This document shows positions 18,433 through 27,013 of a DNA stretch of 64,000 nucleotides, piece by piece (position 1 is the stretch's first letter; every line of letters begins with the position of its first letter). The position numbers and the translations under genes were made by a program. Source of the stretch: Salimicrobium halophilum (GTDB lineage Bacteria; Bacillota; Bacilli; Bacillales; Halobacillaceae); assembly GCF_900100295.1 (NCBI RefSeq), contig NZ_FNEV01000001.1, positions 124,001 through 188,000 on the forward strand, written 5' to 3'. The notes beneath the pieces were generated by a model. It was given only the letters and a program-made list of their open reading frames with translations. It had not been told where the DNA came from and did no database searches.

Positions 18433-19158
18433 ATGAGTCATTTGATGCAGAAAAAACACATATGGCAAAGTGTCATAGCTGTTTTGGCAATTGCAGTAAC
18501 GGTTGTAGCGGTAGATCAGTGGAATGCGCGCACTCATAATAAATTATCATCCGAAAACGAAGAGCTCCAAGCTGAAATCGACCAGTTACAGTCTGAGAAT
18601 GAATACGTTACTACAAAATTGAACGAGGAGCCCGCTTTCAATGCGGATAACGTGAAAGAATGGAAAGAGATGGATAAGAAAGCGGAGAAGATCGTTGAAG
18701 AAAGTGAAGGAAAGTTCAAAAAATCCTGGGCTTTGTTCCTCGTTAAAGAATCGAAAGCGAAGGAAATCGATCCGTTTCTTGTATACGAACTCTTGAAAGT
18801 GGAGACGGGTAATACGTTCGACCCTGAACTCGTTGGTCCCGAGACGAAATATGGACATGCTTATGGAATGAGTCAGTTCATGACGAACACAGCTCCATGG
18901 ATTGCAGATATGGCCAATCTGGAATATAAAAAAGAAAAATTGTTCGACCCTTACTATTCGATGAAGCTTTCGGTCACGTATCTTGATTTTCTTCATCAGG
19001 AGTACGAGGGCAATTGGGACAAGGCTTTGACTGCTTATCACCGCGGCATGGGTGGTCTTAATCAGTATATGGATAACAACGGTCACGCAAAAAGCTGGTA
19101 TGCTGTCGAAATCCAGTCAAAAGCACAGAATCATACGACGGTAGCAGTCGCAAACTGA
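18433..19158 (+). CDS. Membrane-anchored lytic transglycosylase (SLT domain)
   Basis: This 241-aa protein has an N-terminal membrane anchor (residues 11-28). A coiled coil rich in Glu, Gln and Leu follows (about 35-65), then a C-terminal SLT fold. Key SLT features are the catalytic glutamate in LLKVETG, the GMSQFM motif and AYHRGMGGL. The enzyme is expected to cleave peptidoglycan between MurNAc and GlcNAc outside the membrane. AAGGAG abuts ATG 18433, so TTG 18442 or ATG 18445 are possible starts with better spacing. It lies alone, with a terminator after it. Confidence 0.88.
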   Translation: MSHLMQKKHIWQSVIAVLAIAVTVVAVDQWNARTHNKLSSENEELQAEIDQLQSENEYVTTKLNEEPAFNADNVKEWKEMDKKAEKIVEESEGKFKKSWALFLVKESKAKEIDPFLVYELLKVETGNTFDPELVGPETKYGHAYGMSQFMTNTAPWIADMANLEYKKEKLFDPYYSMKLSVTYLDFLHQEYEGNWDKALTAYHRGMGGLNQYMDNNGHAKSWYAVEIQSKAQNHTTVAVAN

Positions 19159-19179
19159 AAAACGATATCATTACAGAAG

Positions 19180-19212
19180 AAATCCCGGACAACCATGGTC
19201 CGGGATTTTTTG
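19180..19212 (+). terminator. Terminator after the lytic transglycosylase gene
   Basis: AAATCCCGGAC pairs with GTCCGGGATTT around an AACCATG loop, then a T run. Confidence 0.88.
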
Positions 19213-19276
19213 TATGCCCGGCGGGGCGCATAAAGAGAAGGAGTGGTCAGATAATAAAGAATAAGGAGGTGTGAAT

Positions 19277-19645
19277 ATGTCTGAGTATGACGAAAAGAAA
19301 GATCAGGTAGAGGTGCCTCCGGAACATGGGGATCGGGAAGAGAATACGTACGATACGGAGGCGGCTCAGGAAGCTGAAATTTATAATTCGAATACCGGCG
19401 ACGAACCCGGGACGAACTACGAAGTGGATTCCAGAACGGGCATGGCCTGGCTCGGTCTGACGGCCGCTGTATTGTCCTACTTCCTTGCACCGTTTCTTCT
19501 TGCCGCGGGAGGATTGATCCTTGGGGTTATCGGGTTCAGAAGAGGGGGAGCCACAGTAGGAGCCATCGCTATCGGCTTATCTATCGCTTCTTTATTGTTC
19601 AGTATCTTTTTTCCGATGATGACAGGGATGTTCCGAATGATGTAG
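19277..19645 (+). CDS. DUF4190-type small membrane protein (YqfX-like)
   Basis: The 122-aa protein has an acidic, disordered N-terminal half (residues 1-55, rich in Asp, Glu and Tyr). Two close hydrophobic helices follow, with glycine-rich turns (GGLILGVIGFRRGG) typical of the DUF4190 domain. Function is unknown. A strong AAGGAGG (19263-19269) sits 7 nt before ATG 19277. It is convergent with ispG, as is a membrane-protein gene near ispG in B. subtilis; the name YqfX-like is tentative. Confidence 0.82.
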   Translation: MSEYDEKKDQVEVPPEHGDREENTYDTEAAQEAEIYNSNTGDEPGTNYEVDSRTGMAWLGLTAAVLSYFLAPFLLAAGGLILGVIGFRRGGATVGAIAIGLSIASLLFSIFFPMMTGMFRMM

Positions 19646-19670
19646 AATCCGTGATTAGTTATTGTCCAAT

Positions 19671-19709
19671 AAAAAAGACTGTCGGAATCTTTTCCGACAG
19701 CCTTCTTTT
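19671..19709. terminator. Bidirectional terminator between DUF4190 gene and ispG
   Basis: CTGTCGGAA/TTCCGACAG has a short loop, with T-rich flanks on both strands (six As at 19671-19676 and CTTCTTTT after the stem). Confidence 0.85.
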
Positions 19710-19724
19710 CGCGGAAGAGTATCA

Positions 19725-20828
19725 TCAATTGATGATTCCTTCTTCCCGTTGTTTTTCATAATGTTCTTCTGCAAGTTTGTCCACTTCTTTTTTGAGTTCA
19801 TCCACCATAATTTCTTCTGGTACCTTACGGATGATTTCTCCGTGCCTGAATAAAAGGCCTTCTCCCCGTGCTCCGGCAATACCGATATCCGCTTCTCTCG
19901 CTTCACCGGGACCATTCACCGCGCAACCGAGGACGGCCACTTTGATCGGTGCCTTAATGGTCTGGATGTATTCCTCCACTTCATTGGCGATGCTGATCAG
20001 ATCGATCTCGATACGTCCGCATGTCGGACAGGAGATGAGTGTCGCTGCGTTTGAAGCAAGACCGTAAGTCTTCAATAGTTCTCTTGCCACTTTGACTTCC
20101 TCTACAGGGTCCGCACTCAAACTGATCCGTACCGTACTTCCTATTCCTTTACTTAGAATAGCTCCGAGACCTGCTGCGCTTTTGACGGTGCCGGCGAATA
20201 ACGTACCCGATTCAGTGATTCCCAGGTGAAGAGGGTAAGAAATCTGTTCCGCTGCTTTTTCATATGCATCGATGGCGAGTTTCACATCAGATGCTTTCAG
20301 GGAGACGATGATGTCATGAAAGTCGAGTTCTTCAAGAATCTGAATGTGATGAAGAGCACTCTCTACCATTCCCTGGGCAGTTGGATACCCGTATTTTTCG
20401 AGAATGTGTCTTTCAAGAGAACCGGCGTTGACACCGATACGGATAGGGACTCCGTTCGCCTTGGCGGCCTTAACTACTTCTTCCACTTTTTCGCGTTTCC
20501 CGATGTTACCCGGGTTGATACGGATTTTATCTGCTCCGCCTTCGATCGCTTTCAACGCTTTGCGGTAATCGAAGTGTATGTCAACGACGAGTGGTATATT
20601 GATTCTTTTTTTGATTTCAGGAATTGCATCCGCCGCACGGTCGTCCGGGCATGCTACGCGTACAATTTGGCAGCCCGCCTCTTCCAGGCGATGGATTTCG
20701 GCAACTGTCGCTTCCACATCATGTGTTTTCGTTGTCGTCATGGACTGGACGACGACCTGATCGGAACCTCCGATTGTCAGGTTCCCGACCTTAACCGGTC
20801 GCGTGTCTTTTCTATGCGTAATCGCCAT
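19725..20828 (-). CDS. ispG: 4-hydroxy-3-methylbut-2-enyl diphosphate synthase (flavodoxin)
   Basis: IspG converts MEcPP to HMBPP, the step before IspH. The TIM-barrel part includes [15 protein letters not shown] and [10 protein letters not shown]. The C-terminal [4Fe-4S] domain has SCPTCGR and [10 protein letters not shown]. The length is 367 aa. It begins [15 protein letters not shown] and has AAGGAGCG upstream on the minus strand. It lies 4 kb from ispH in the same orientation but in a separate transcription unit. Confidence 0.96.
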   Translation of the reverse strand: MAITHRKDTRPVKVGNLTIGGSDQVVVQSMTTTKTHDVEATVAEIHRLEEAGCQIVRVACPDDRAADAIPEIKKRINIPLVVDIHFDYRKALKAIEGGADKIRINPGNIGKREKVEEVVKAAKANGVPIRIGVNAGSLERHILEKYGYPTAQGMVESALHHIQILEELDFHDIIVSLKASDVKLAIDAYEKAAEQISYPLHLGITESGTLFAGTVKSAAGLGAILSKGIGSTVRISLSADPVEEVKVARELLKTYGLASNAATLISCPTCGRIEIDLISIANEVEEYIQTIKAPIKVAVLGCAVNGPGEAREADIGIAGARGEGLLFRHGEIIRKVPEEIMVDELKKEVDKLAEEHYEKQREEGIIN

Positions 20829-21024
20829 TCAAATCGCTCCTTTTACGTTTAAAAGGTTTCTCGTCTCATTATAAAGGCTATTATCCTAAATGAGAAGTCT
20901 TCCTTTTCCTTTATACTGAACAGTAATATCATATCATGTTTCTAATTTTCTACAAAGTGAGAGAAATTAATGAAACCGAATTCCTTATCATTTCGTATAT
21001 AAAAGTAAAGGTGAGGTGAGAGCG

Positions 21025-21651
21025 ATGTTAGCATATGACTGGATAGCATTTTTCGTAACGTTTTTCGGTACCATGTTTTTGATAGGGGAGCTGCTTGTAA
21101 GAATGAAAGGAGTGTTCGCCTTATTAGGCGTAGGATTCATCACTGTTTATTTTTATTCTTACCTGGAGCCGGACATGTTTTTCCTTATGGGGGCTATGTA
21201 TGTGCTCGGACTTACGCTTCTGATAGTTGACGGGAAATTCGTTAATGATGGAACGCTGGGGACGATAGGAGCTGTAATTATGGTTCTATCTGTAAGTCTT
21301 AGCGCTCCTTCCTGGGGAGCCGGATTGTACAGTGCCAGTGGAGTGGTTCTTGGAGGCTTTTCTTCTCTTGTGTTTTTGAAGGTATTTCCGAAACGCCAAG
21401 TTTGGGGGAAAGTGGCTCTCAAAGATCAACTTTCTTCAGAAATGGGCTATAATAGCATGAATGAAACGTATAAATCTCTAATAGGAAGAGAAGGGACAGC
21501 TGTGACGGATATGCGTCCTACAGGAACGATTCAAGTAGATGGGGAAGAGTACAGCGCTACGACTAATGGAAAGTGGCTTGAAAAAGGTGATGCAGTGAAA
21601 GTGGAACATGCAGATGGAACAAGAATACTCGTGAAGAAAATGGGAGCCTGA
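21025..21651 (+). CDS. NfeD family membrane protein
   Basis: The 208-aa protein has about four to five membrane helices in residues 5-125. A C-terminal soluble OB-fold domain follows (LIGREGTAVTDMRPTG, DGEEYSA, KGDAVKVEHADG), typical of short NfeD proteins that partner flotillins or other membrane scaffolds. No flotillin gene is adjacent in this window. ATG 21025 is preferred, with a GGTGAG region upstream; GTG 21016 is an alternative. A terminator overlaps its 3' end. Confidence 0.8.
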   Translation: MLAYDWIAFFVTFFGTMFLIGELLVRMKGVFALLGVGFITVYFYSYLEPDMFFLMGAMYVLGLTLLIVDGKFVNDGTLGTIGAVIMVLSVSLSAPSWGAGLYSASGVVLGGFSSLVFLKVFPKRQVWGKVALKDQLSSEMGYNSMNETYKSLIGREGTAVTDMRPTGTIQVDGEEYSATTNGKWLEKGDAVKVEHADGTRILVKKMGA

Positions 21652-21672
21652 GGAAGGCTTCCATTTTGTTTT
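21642..21672 (+). terminator. Terminator after nfeD-like gene
   Basis: GGGAGCCT pairs with AGGCTTCC around GAGGA, then ATTTTGTTTT. The 5' arm overlaps the last codons of the gene. Confidence 0.7.
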
Positions 21673-21711
21673 GTAAAGTTAATGTTAAGATTCGCGAATA
21701 TCCTTTACAAT
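21672..21711 (+). promoter_or_regulatory. Possible PhoP half-site pair and promoter ahead of nptA
   Basis: On the minus strand, TTAACA (21688-21683) and TTTACA (21677-21672) lie exactly 11 bp apart, the spacing of Bacillus PhoP boxes. A TACAAT -10 candidate at 21706-21711 lacks a good -35, as in activator-dependent promoters. Only two repeats are seen and they face away from the gene, so this is tentative. Confidence 0.35.
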
Positions 21712-21795
21712 CGATCCTTCCATCGTTAATAATGAATGAGGCAAAACAGAGATAAAATGAATTTGCACTATTTGGATGATGAAAGGGTGGAGAAA

Positions 21796-23433
21796 TTGGA
21801 TATCAGTTATCAGGACATTCTATTTCAATTTTTTGGTGGCCTGGGAATATTTCTATTCGGTCTTAAATACATGGCGGACGGACTTCAGCGTACGGCCGGG
21901 GATCGTCTGAGAGATGTTCTCGACAAATTTACGAAAAACCCGTTTATGGGCGTGGTTGCCGGTGCAATCGTAACCGGATTTCTGCAAAGTAGTTCGACGA
22001 CGACCGTGCTGACGGTAGGTCTTGTAAACGCAGGATTCATGACGTTCAGACAGGCGATCGGCGTCATCATGGGTGCCAATATAGGTACAACTTTGACCGC
22101 CTTTATCATAGGTATCGATATCAAAGCATACGGACTTCCGATTCTTGCAGTCGGAGCGTTCCTGATTTTCTTTTTCAAAAATCACAAAGTCACGAATTGG
22201 GGACAGACCCTGTTCGGCTTCGGTGCTCTCTTCTTTGGTCTTGAGACCATGGGTAAAGGGGTAGAGCCGCTTGAAAATGTCCAGGCTTTCACAGAGCTTA
22301 CTGTAAGTATGAGTAACAACCCGATTCTCGGTGTAGTAGTGGGCACATTGTTCACAGTCATTGTTCAAAGTTCCAGTGCCACGATCGGTATTCTGCAAAG
22401 CTTGATGGGAGAAGGACTCGTCTCGCTTGATGCAGCACTGCCTGTATTGTTCGGGGATAATATAGGAACGACAGTAACAGCTGCTCTGGCAGCGATCGGG
22501 GCAAGCATCGGTGCGAAGCGGGCTGCTTTCGCCCACGTGATTTTCAACGTCCTTGGTGCCGTGGTTTTCCTATTGTTGCTCGTACCATTTGAAGCTTATG
22601 TCCGTTGGATCAGTAGCAGTCTTGATCTCGGACCTGAGATGACGATAGCTTTTGCACATGGTTCCTTCAACATTGCAAACACGATTGTTCAATTTCCATT
22701 CATTGCAGTACTCGCGTGGATTGTAGTGAAACTCGTTCCTGGTGAAGATGAGGTCATCGAGTACAAACCTCAGCACCTTGATCCGATTTTCATCGAACAG
22801 TCCCCGTCGCTTGCGCTGGATCAGGCGAAGGCGGAAGTTATCCGAATGGGTGAATATGCTTATAAAGGTTTGAATGAAACAAATAAATATCTGACGAATA
22901 ACCAGCGAAAGCACTCGGAGATGGCAATGCAAGTCGAAGAGGCGCTTAATAATCTGGATAGAAAGATCACCGATTATCTGGTCGACTTGTCCCAAGCTTC
23001 ATTATCTGATGAAGACAGTCATAAACACGGGGCACTCATCGACTCCGTACGTGATTTTGAACGGATCGGCGACCACTTTGAAAACCTGATAGAACTGATC
23101 GATTATAAGAATACGCATAAAGTGAACCTTACAGAACAGGCTCACGATGATCTGAACGAAATGTTCGATCTTACCTTGCAGACGGTAAGCCAGGCGACAA
23201 GATCCCTCGAAACGATGGATGAGGAAGAGGCTCGGGCCGTAGTAAGGAAAGAGAACGAACTCGACCGCATGGAACGCACGTACCGCAAGAAGCACATCAT
23301 CCGTCTGAACGAAGGCATCTGCTCAGGTCAGGCCGGTATCGTGTTCGTGGACATGCTCAGCAACCTTGAACGTATCGGGGACCATGCCGTCAACATCGCA
23401 GAAGAAGTTCTCGGAGAAAAAGAAAGCCTATAG
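21796..23433 (+). CDS. nptA: Na/Pi cotransporter family protein with C-terminal PhoU-like domain
   Basis: This is a sodium-dependent phosphate transporter of the NptA (PF02690) family. Two inverted Na/Pi repeats carry the QSSS signatures: GFLQSSSTTTVLTVG near residue 65 and IVQSSSATIGILQS near 195. Eight or so membrane helices occupy residues 10-320. The C-terminal 200 residues form PhoU-like helical bundles with ERIGDH motifs (twice). TTG 21796 after GGTGG is my choice because LDISYQDILFQFFGGLGIF matches the family start; an in-frame extension to 21736 adds 20 residues. Confidence 0.9.
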   Translation: MDISYQDILFQFFGGLGIFLFGLKYMADGLQRTAGDRLRDVLDKFTKNPFMGVVAGAIVTGFLQSSSTTTVLTVGLVNAGFMTFRQAIGVIMGANIGTTLTAFIIGIDIKAYGLPILAVGAFLIFFFKNHKVTNWGQTLFGFGALFFGLETMGKGVEPLENVQAFTELTVSMSNNPILGVVVGTLFTVIVQSSSATIGILQSLMGEGLVSLDAALPVLFGDNIGTTVTAALAAIGASIGAKRAAFAHVIFNVLGAVVFLLLLVPFEAYVRWISSSLDLGPEMTIAFAHGSFNIANTIVQFPFIAVLAWIVVKLVPGEDEVIEYKPQHLDPIFIEQSPSLALDQAKAEVIRMGEYAYKGLNETNKYLTNNQRKHSEMAMQVEEALNNLDRKITDYLVDLSQASLSDEDSHKHGALIDSVRDFERIGDHFENLIELIDYKNTHKVNLTEQAHDDLNEMFDLTLQTVSQATRSLETMDEEEARAVVRKENELDRMERTYRKKHIIRLNEGICSGQAGIVFVDMLSNLERIGDHAVNIAEEVLGEKESL

Positions 23434-23437
23434 AGAT

Positions 23438-23466
23438 AAAAGAGAGGGGCTCCCCTCTCTTTTCTA
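23438..23466 (+). terminator. Terminator after nptA
   Basis: AAAAGAGAGGGG pairs with CCCCTCTCTTTT around a very short loop. Confidence 0.75.
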
Positions 23467-23515
23467 TATTATATGGAAAGTAATCATAAGGAATATAAAA
23501 AAATCCCTTGAGTCA

Positions 23516-23545
23516 TTGACAATTAATCAATTAGCGTGCTATATT
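23516..23545 (+). promoter_or_regulatory. Promoter of the tRNA cluster
   Basis: TTGACA (23516-23521), an 18-bp spacer, an extended -10 TGC and TATATT (23540-23545). This is a strong sigma-A promoter, about 27 bp before the first tRNA. Confidence 0.8.
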
Positions 23546-23572
23546 AAATAGCGTCGTTAAAATACTTCCTAT

Positions 23573-23646
23573 GGCGGTGTAGCTCAGCTGGCTAGAGCGT
23601 ACGGTTCATACCCGTGAGGTCGGGGGTTCGATTCCCTCCGCCGCCA
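23573..23646 (+). tRNA. tRNA-Met (CAT), elongator
   Basis: A 74-nt cloverleaf: acceptor GGCGGTG/CGCCGCC, anticodon stem TACGG/CCGTG with loop TTCATAC, and T-loop TTCGATT. The normal G1-C72 pair and lack of three G-C pairs in the anticodon stem argue against the initiator. No CCA is encoded. Confidence 0.93.
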
Positions 23647-23660
23647 CTACATATTACTAC

Positions 23661-23737
23661 GGCGGTTGTGGCGAAGTGGTTAACGCACCGGATTGTGGCT
23701 CCGGCATTCGTGGGTTCGATCCCCATCAACCGCCCCA
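23661..23737 (+). tRNA. tRNA-His (GTG)
   Basis: Anticodon GTG. The extra 5' G (G-1 at 23661) pairs with C73, the histidine identity element. The acceptor is GCGGTTG/CAACCGC. CCA is encoded at 23735-23737. Confidence 0.93.
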
Positions 23738-23740
23738 TAC

Positions 23741-23814
23741 GGACCCTTAGCTCAGCTGGTTAGAGCTATCGGCTCATAACCGATCGGTCGCAGGTTCGAG
23801 TCCTGCAGGGTCCA
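23741..23814 (+). tRNA. tRNA-Ile2 (CAT, lysidine-type), less likely tRNA-Met
   Basis: A 74-nt cloverleaf with acceptor GGACCCT/AGGGTCC and anticodon loop CTCATAA. The sequence closely resembles the B. subtilis tRNA-Ile2 whose C34 is changed to lysidine by TilS to read ATA. Anticodon alone would say Met, but the acceptor and overall match favour Ile2. No CCA is encoded. Confidence 0.85.
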
Positions 23815-23823
23815 TTACTATAC

Positions 23824-23918
23824 GGGGGAGTACCCAAGTCCGGCTGAAGGGAGCGGCCTCGAAAGCCGCCAGGCGTCCTTCCGGGCGCGCGGGGGTTCGA
23901 ATCCCTCCTCCTCCGCCA
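23824..23918 (+). tRNA. tRNA-Ser (CGA)
   Basis: A class II tRNA of 95 nt with a long variable arm, anticodon loop CTCGAAA, acceptor GGGGGAG/CTCCTCC and discriminator G. CCA is encoded at 23916-23918. Confidence 0.92.
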
Positions 23919-23929
23919 TCCCTTATAAC

Positions 23930-24002
<73 letters not shown>

Positions 24003-24020
24003 CTTCTACAAAGAAAGTAT

Positions 24021-24054
24021 CCACCAAACTCCAGAGAGTTTGGTGGATTTTTTG
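24021..24054 (+). terminator. Terminator after the tRNA cluster
   Basis: CCACCAAACTC pairs with GAGTTTGGTGG, followed by six Ts. Confidence 0.92.
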
Positions 24055-24196
24055 TTTAATTTAAAAACAGTTGTGGTAAGTACATAAATGTGCAGCAAGC
24101 ACTGCATTCAAATCAGTTGCATCAATACTGACCGTTTGGTAAGTTAATAGTAAGGGTTCCATCCCTTACATATCACATTAAAGGAGGATTTTATTT

Positions 24197-24811
24197 ATGG
24201 CTAAATTTGAACTTCCAGAACTACCATATGCTTATGACGCATTGGAGCCGACAATCGATAAGGAAACGATGAACATTCACCATACGAAGCACCACAACAC
24301 GTATGTTACGAAATTGAACAACGCGCTTGAAGGTCACAGTGATCTTCAGGACAAGACGCTCGAGGAGCTTCTACAGAACAACCTTGAAGCAGTACCGGAG
24401 GATATCAAGACTCCTGTACGCAGAAACGGTGGCGGTCATGCCAACCACAGTCTTTTCTGGACGATCATGTCTCCAGACGGTGGTGGAGAACCTTCAGGAG
24501 AACTCGCTGACAAAATCAAGAGCACATTCGGAAGCTTTGACGATTTCAAAGAGAAATTCGAAACGACTGCAAAAGGACGTTTCGGTTCCGGGTGGGCATG
24601 GCTCGTCGTGAACAACGGCAACCTTGAAGTCATTGATACGCTTAACCAGGATTCACCGATCATGGAAGGCAAAACGCCTATCCTGGGTCTGGATGTTTGG
24701 GAGCACGCGTACTACCTGAACTATCAGAACCGTCGCCCTGATTACGTTGCAGCATTCTGGAACGTAGTCAACTGGGATGAAGTACAGAAGCGTTACGACG
24801 CTGCTAAGTAA
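24197..24811 (+). CDS. sodA: Superoxide dismutase, manganese type
   Basis: A 204-aa Mn/Fe superoxide dismutase, cytoplasmic and probably dimeric. Metal ligands are visible as His in [12 protein letters not shown] (about residue 27), His in [10 protein letters not shown] (about 82), and Asp and His in [12 protein letters not shown] (about 165 and 169). NQDSP and the upstream GGG pattern fit a manganese enzyme. A strong AAGGAGG precedes ATG 24197. It is monocistronic, with its own terminator. Confidence 0.97.
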   Translation: MAKFELPELPYAYDALEPTIDKETMNIHHTKHHNTYVTKLNNALEGHSDLQDKTLEELLQNNLEAVPEDIKTPVRRNGGGHANHSLFWTIMSPDGGGEPSGELADKIKSTFGSFDDFKEKFETTAKGRFGSGWAWLVVNNGNLEVIDTLNQDSPIMEGKTPILGLDVWEHAYYLNYQNRRPDYVAAFWNVVNWDEVQKRYDAAK

Positions 24812-24820
24812 TCAACAGAT

Positions 24821-24853
24821 AATCTCCTGTCGTTAAAGACAGGAGATTTTTTT
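24821..24853 (+). terminator. Terminator after sodA
   Basis: AATCTCCTGTC pairs with GACAGGAGATT around GTTAAA, then a run of Ts. Confidence 0.9.
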
Positions 24854-24910
24854 GGAAAAATGATGACAAGTAAACGGAAGTGGCGGGGAATCCTGTCACT
24901 TTTTTTGATA

Positions 24911-24964
24911 TTTACATAATGTTTACGTGTGCTTTATATGAACTTCATAGTTCCCCTCTATTAT
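24911..24964 (+). promoter_or_regulatory. PhoP-dependent promoter: four Pho boxes and -10 ahead of pstS
   Basis: Four hexamers, TTTACA (24911), TTTACG (24922), TTTATA (24933) and TTCATA (24944), start at exact 11-bp intervals. A -10 TATTAT lies at 24959-24964 and no good -35 is present. The Bacillus PhoP consensus is TT(A/C/T)A(C/T)A repeated with about 5 bp between units, usually from about -60 to -20, as here. Direct sequence evidence for phosphate-starvation induction of the pst operon. Confidence 0.85.
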
Positions 24965-25015
24965 TACAAGTGTAGCAAGGAATTGCTGACGACAATCATT
25001 CAAGGGGGCATACTA

Positions 25016-25999
25016 ATGAAGAAAGTATTTGGTTTCAGTTTAATTTTGGCAATGATTCTATTTCTGGCTGCTTGCGGGTCGTCCGGAGAAGGAGATGCAA
25101 GTTCTGACGAGGGAAATGGTTCAGATGGAAGTGAAGGAGAAGAAGCACTTTCAGGTTCCGTAACTATAGATGGCTCTTCTACTGTTTATCCGATTATGGA
25201 AGGCCTGACATACCGTTTCAACCAGGAACATCCTGAAGTAGAATTGTCTCTGAACAGTTCCGGTTCCGGTGGAGGGTTCAAGAAATCCACGGTCGGAGAA
25301 ATCGACTTGAGTAATGCTTCCCGTCCGATTAAAGAAGAAGAAAAACAACGGGCGGAAGAAAATGATGTGAATCTTCATGAGATCGAGCTTGCGTATGATG
25401 GTCTCAGTGTCGTTGTAAGCCAACAGAATGACTTTGTCGAAGAGCTGACGACAGATCAATTGAAGCAGATTTTCCTTGAATCTTCCGATGTGGAGAAATG
25501 GTCTGACCTTAACGAAGAATGGCCGGAAGAAGACATCAAAATCTTCTCTCCAGGACATGATTCCGGTACATTCGACTATTGGAATGAAGTGATTCTGGAA
25601 GAAGAACCTATGAAAGAAGGAGAAAACACTACACTCTCCGAGAACGATAATACGCTTGTAACTGGTATCAAGAACGATCCTTATGCGATCGGATACTTCG
25701 GCTATGCTTACTATGCTGAAAACGAAGATAGCCTGAGAGCTTTGGCTGTAGAGAACCCGGACGGAGAAATGGTGGCACCAAGTGGTGAAACGATCCAGGA
25801 TGGTTCTTATGCGCCACTATCAAGACCTCTTTTCACTTATGTAAATACCGCTAAAATGAAAGAGAATGAAGAAGTATTCGAATTCGTGAAGTTCGCTCTG
25901 AATAACGCAGGTCCAGCTGCTGAAGAAGTCGGCTATGTAGCACTTAACGAAGAAGAATACCAGAGTCAGTTGGAAGAAATCAAAGGGATGACAGAATAA
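25016..25999 (+). CDS. pstS: Phosphate ABC transporter substrate-binding lipoprotein
   Basis: PstS captures inorganic phosphate outside the membrane. The 327-aa protein has a lipoprotein signal peptide ending in lipobox LAAC (Cys21), then an unusually acidic Ser/Asp/Glu/Gly linker of about 30 residues. The phosphate-binding loops follow: DGSSTVYPI, SSGSGGGFKKS and SPGHDSGTFDYW. ATG 25016 is preceded by AAGGGGG; an in-frame ORF to 24929 runs over the Pho boxes and is rejected. It is the first gene of pstSCAB-phoU. Confidence 0.96.
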   Translation: MKKVFGFSLILAMILFLAACGSSGEGDASSDEGNGSDGSEGEEALSGSVTIDGSSTVYPIMEGLTYRFNQEHPEVELSLNSSGSGGGFKKSTVGEIDLSNASRPIKEEEKQRAEENDVNLHEIELAYDGLSVVVSQQNDFVEELTTDQLKQIFLESSDVEKWSDLNEEWPEEDIKIFSPGHDSGTFDYWNEVILEEEPMKEGENTTLSENDNTLVTGIKNDPYAIGYFGYAYYAENEDSLRALAVENPDGEMVAPSGETIQDGSYAPLSRPLFTYVNTAKMKENEEVFEFVKFALNNAGPAAEEVGYVALNEEEYQSQLEEIKGMTE

Positions 26000-26006
26000 T
26001 ATATAT

Positions 26007-26035
26007 TCGAGCCGGGGATAAACTCCCCGGCTTGA
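26007..26035 (+). repeat. Intercistronic hairpin between pstS and pstC
   Basis: A 12-bp inverted repeat (TCGAGCCGGGGA/TCCCCGGCTTGA) with a five-base loop and no T run. Such stem-loops after pstS can protect the upstream message and lower expression of the permease genes, as described for the B. subtilis pst operon. Confidence 0.8.
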
Positions 26036-26065
26036 AAGCTGATATGGATGAAAGGGGTGTTAGTA

Positions 26066-27013
26066 ATGTCTAGGGTATCGACAACGTCGTCTCAAACCGT
26101 AGATGTTCGCTCTTTACTAGAGAACAAAAGATCGAAAAAGCTGAAAATGCGTAAGCTTGAAAATATAATTCCTTATTTGCTTTTGTTGAGTGCTCTCGTG
26201 AGCATTTTGACAACGGCAGGAATCCTTTTTACTTTGCTGAGAGAAACGTTCGGGTTTTTCTCTGAGGTTTCCTTTGTTGAATTTTACACCGGAACGAACT
26301 GGTCTCCGTGGTCGGGAGAGTTTGGAGTGCTCCCCCTTATCGGCGGAACCCTTCTGATTACAGTGATTGCTACCTTAGTGGCTGTCCCGCTGGGGTTGAT
26401 GTCCGCGATCTTCTTGAGTGAATACGCGAGTGAGAGGGTTCGGAAAGTGATCAAGCCGATTCTTGAGATCCTTGCGGGGATTCCTACAGTCGTTTACGGA
26501 TATTTTGCTCTTACTTTCATCACTCCGATTCTGCAGGCGATCATTCCGGGGCTGAGCATATTCAATGCGCTTAGTGGTGGAATCGTCGTAGGTGTCATGA
26601 TTGTACCTATGGTCGCTTCATTATCGGAAGATGCCATGAATGCTGTTCCCAACTCTTTGAGAGAAGGGGCCTACGCTCTCGGGGCGACGAGGCTCGAGGT
26701 TGCCATGAAAGTCGTTGTTCCGGCAGCTCTATCCGGCATCATTGCAGCAATTGTCCTTGCTATTTCCAGAGCTATCGGAGAAACGATGATCGTGACGATA
26801 GCAGCCGGGGCAACACCTAACCTTACAATGAATCCAGCAGAGTCTGTCCAGACGATGACGGCATTTATCGTACAGGCAGCTACGGGTGACACGACGTACG
26901 GTTCTATCATTTATTATAGCCTGTATGCCGTCGGAATCACGTTGTTTGTATTTACGATGCTTATGAATCTGTTGAGCCAATATATTTCTCGGAAGTTTAG
27001 GGAGGAGTATTGA
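26066..27013 (+). CDS. pstC: Phosphate ABC transporter permease PstC
   Basis: A 315-aa inner membrane permease with six predicted helices. The cytoplasmic EAA loop reads [18 protein letters not shown]. The region [18 protein letters not shown] is typical of PstC. ATG 26066 follows AAAGGGG with good spacing; ATG 26048 is an alternative adding six residues. The stop overlaps the pstA start by one base (TGATG). Confidence 0.94.
   Translation: MSRVSTTSSQTVDVRSLLENKRSKKLKMRKLENIIPYLLLLSALVSILTTAGILFTLLRETFGFFSEVSFVEFYTGTNWSPWSGEFGVLPLIGGTLLITVIATLVAVPLGLMSAIFLSEYASERVRKVIKPILEILAGIPTVVYGYFALTFITPILQAIIPGLSIFNALSGGIVVGVMIVPMVASLSEDAMNAVPNSLREGAYALGATRLEVAMKVVVPAALSGIIAAIVLAISRAIGETMIVTIAAGATPNLTMNPAESVQTMTAFIVQAATGDTTYGSIIYYSLYAVGITLFVFTMLMNLLSQYISRKFREEY

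Noticed and set aside
21853-22536. 227-aa open frame on the minus strand opposite nptA
   Set aside because: Rich in Cys, Arg and His with no domain; nptA on the plus strand accounts for the sequence.
24929-25015. In-frame N-terminal extension of pstS
   Set aside because: It would place the Pho boxes and -10 inside coding sequence and put a second hydrophobic stretch before a normal lipoprotein signal peptide.
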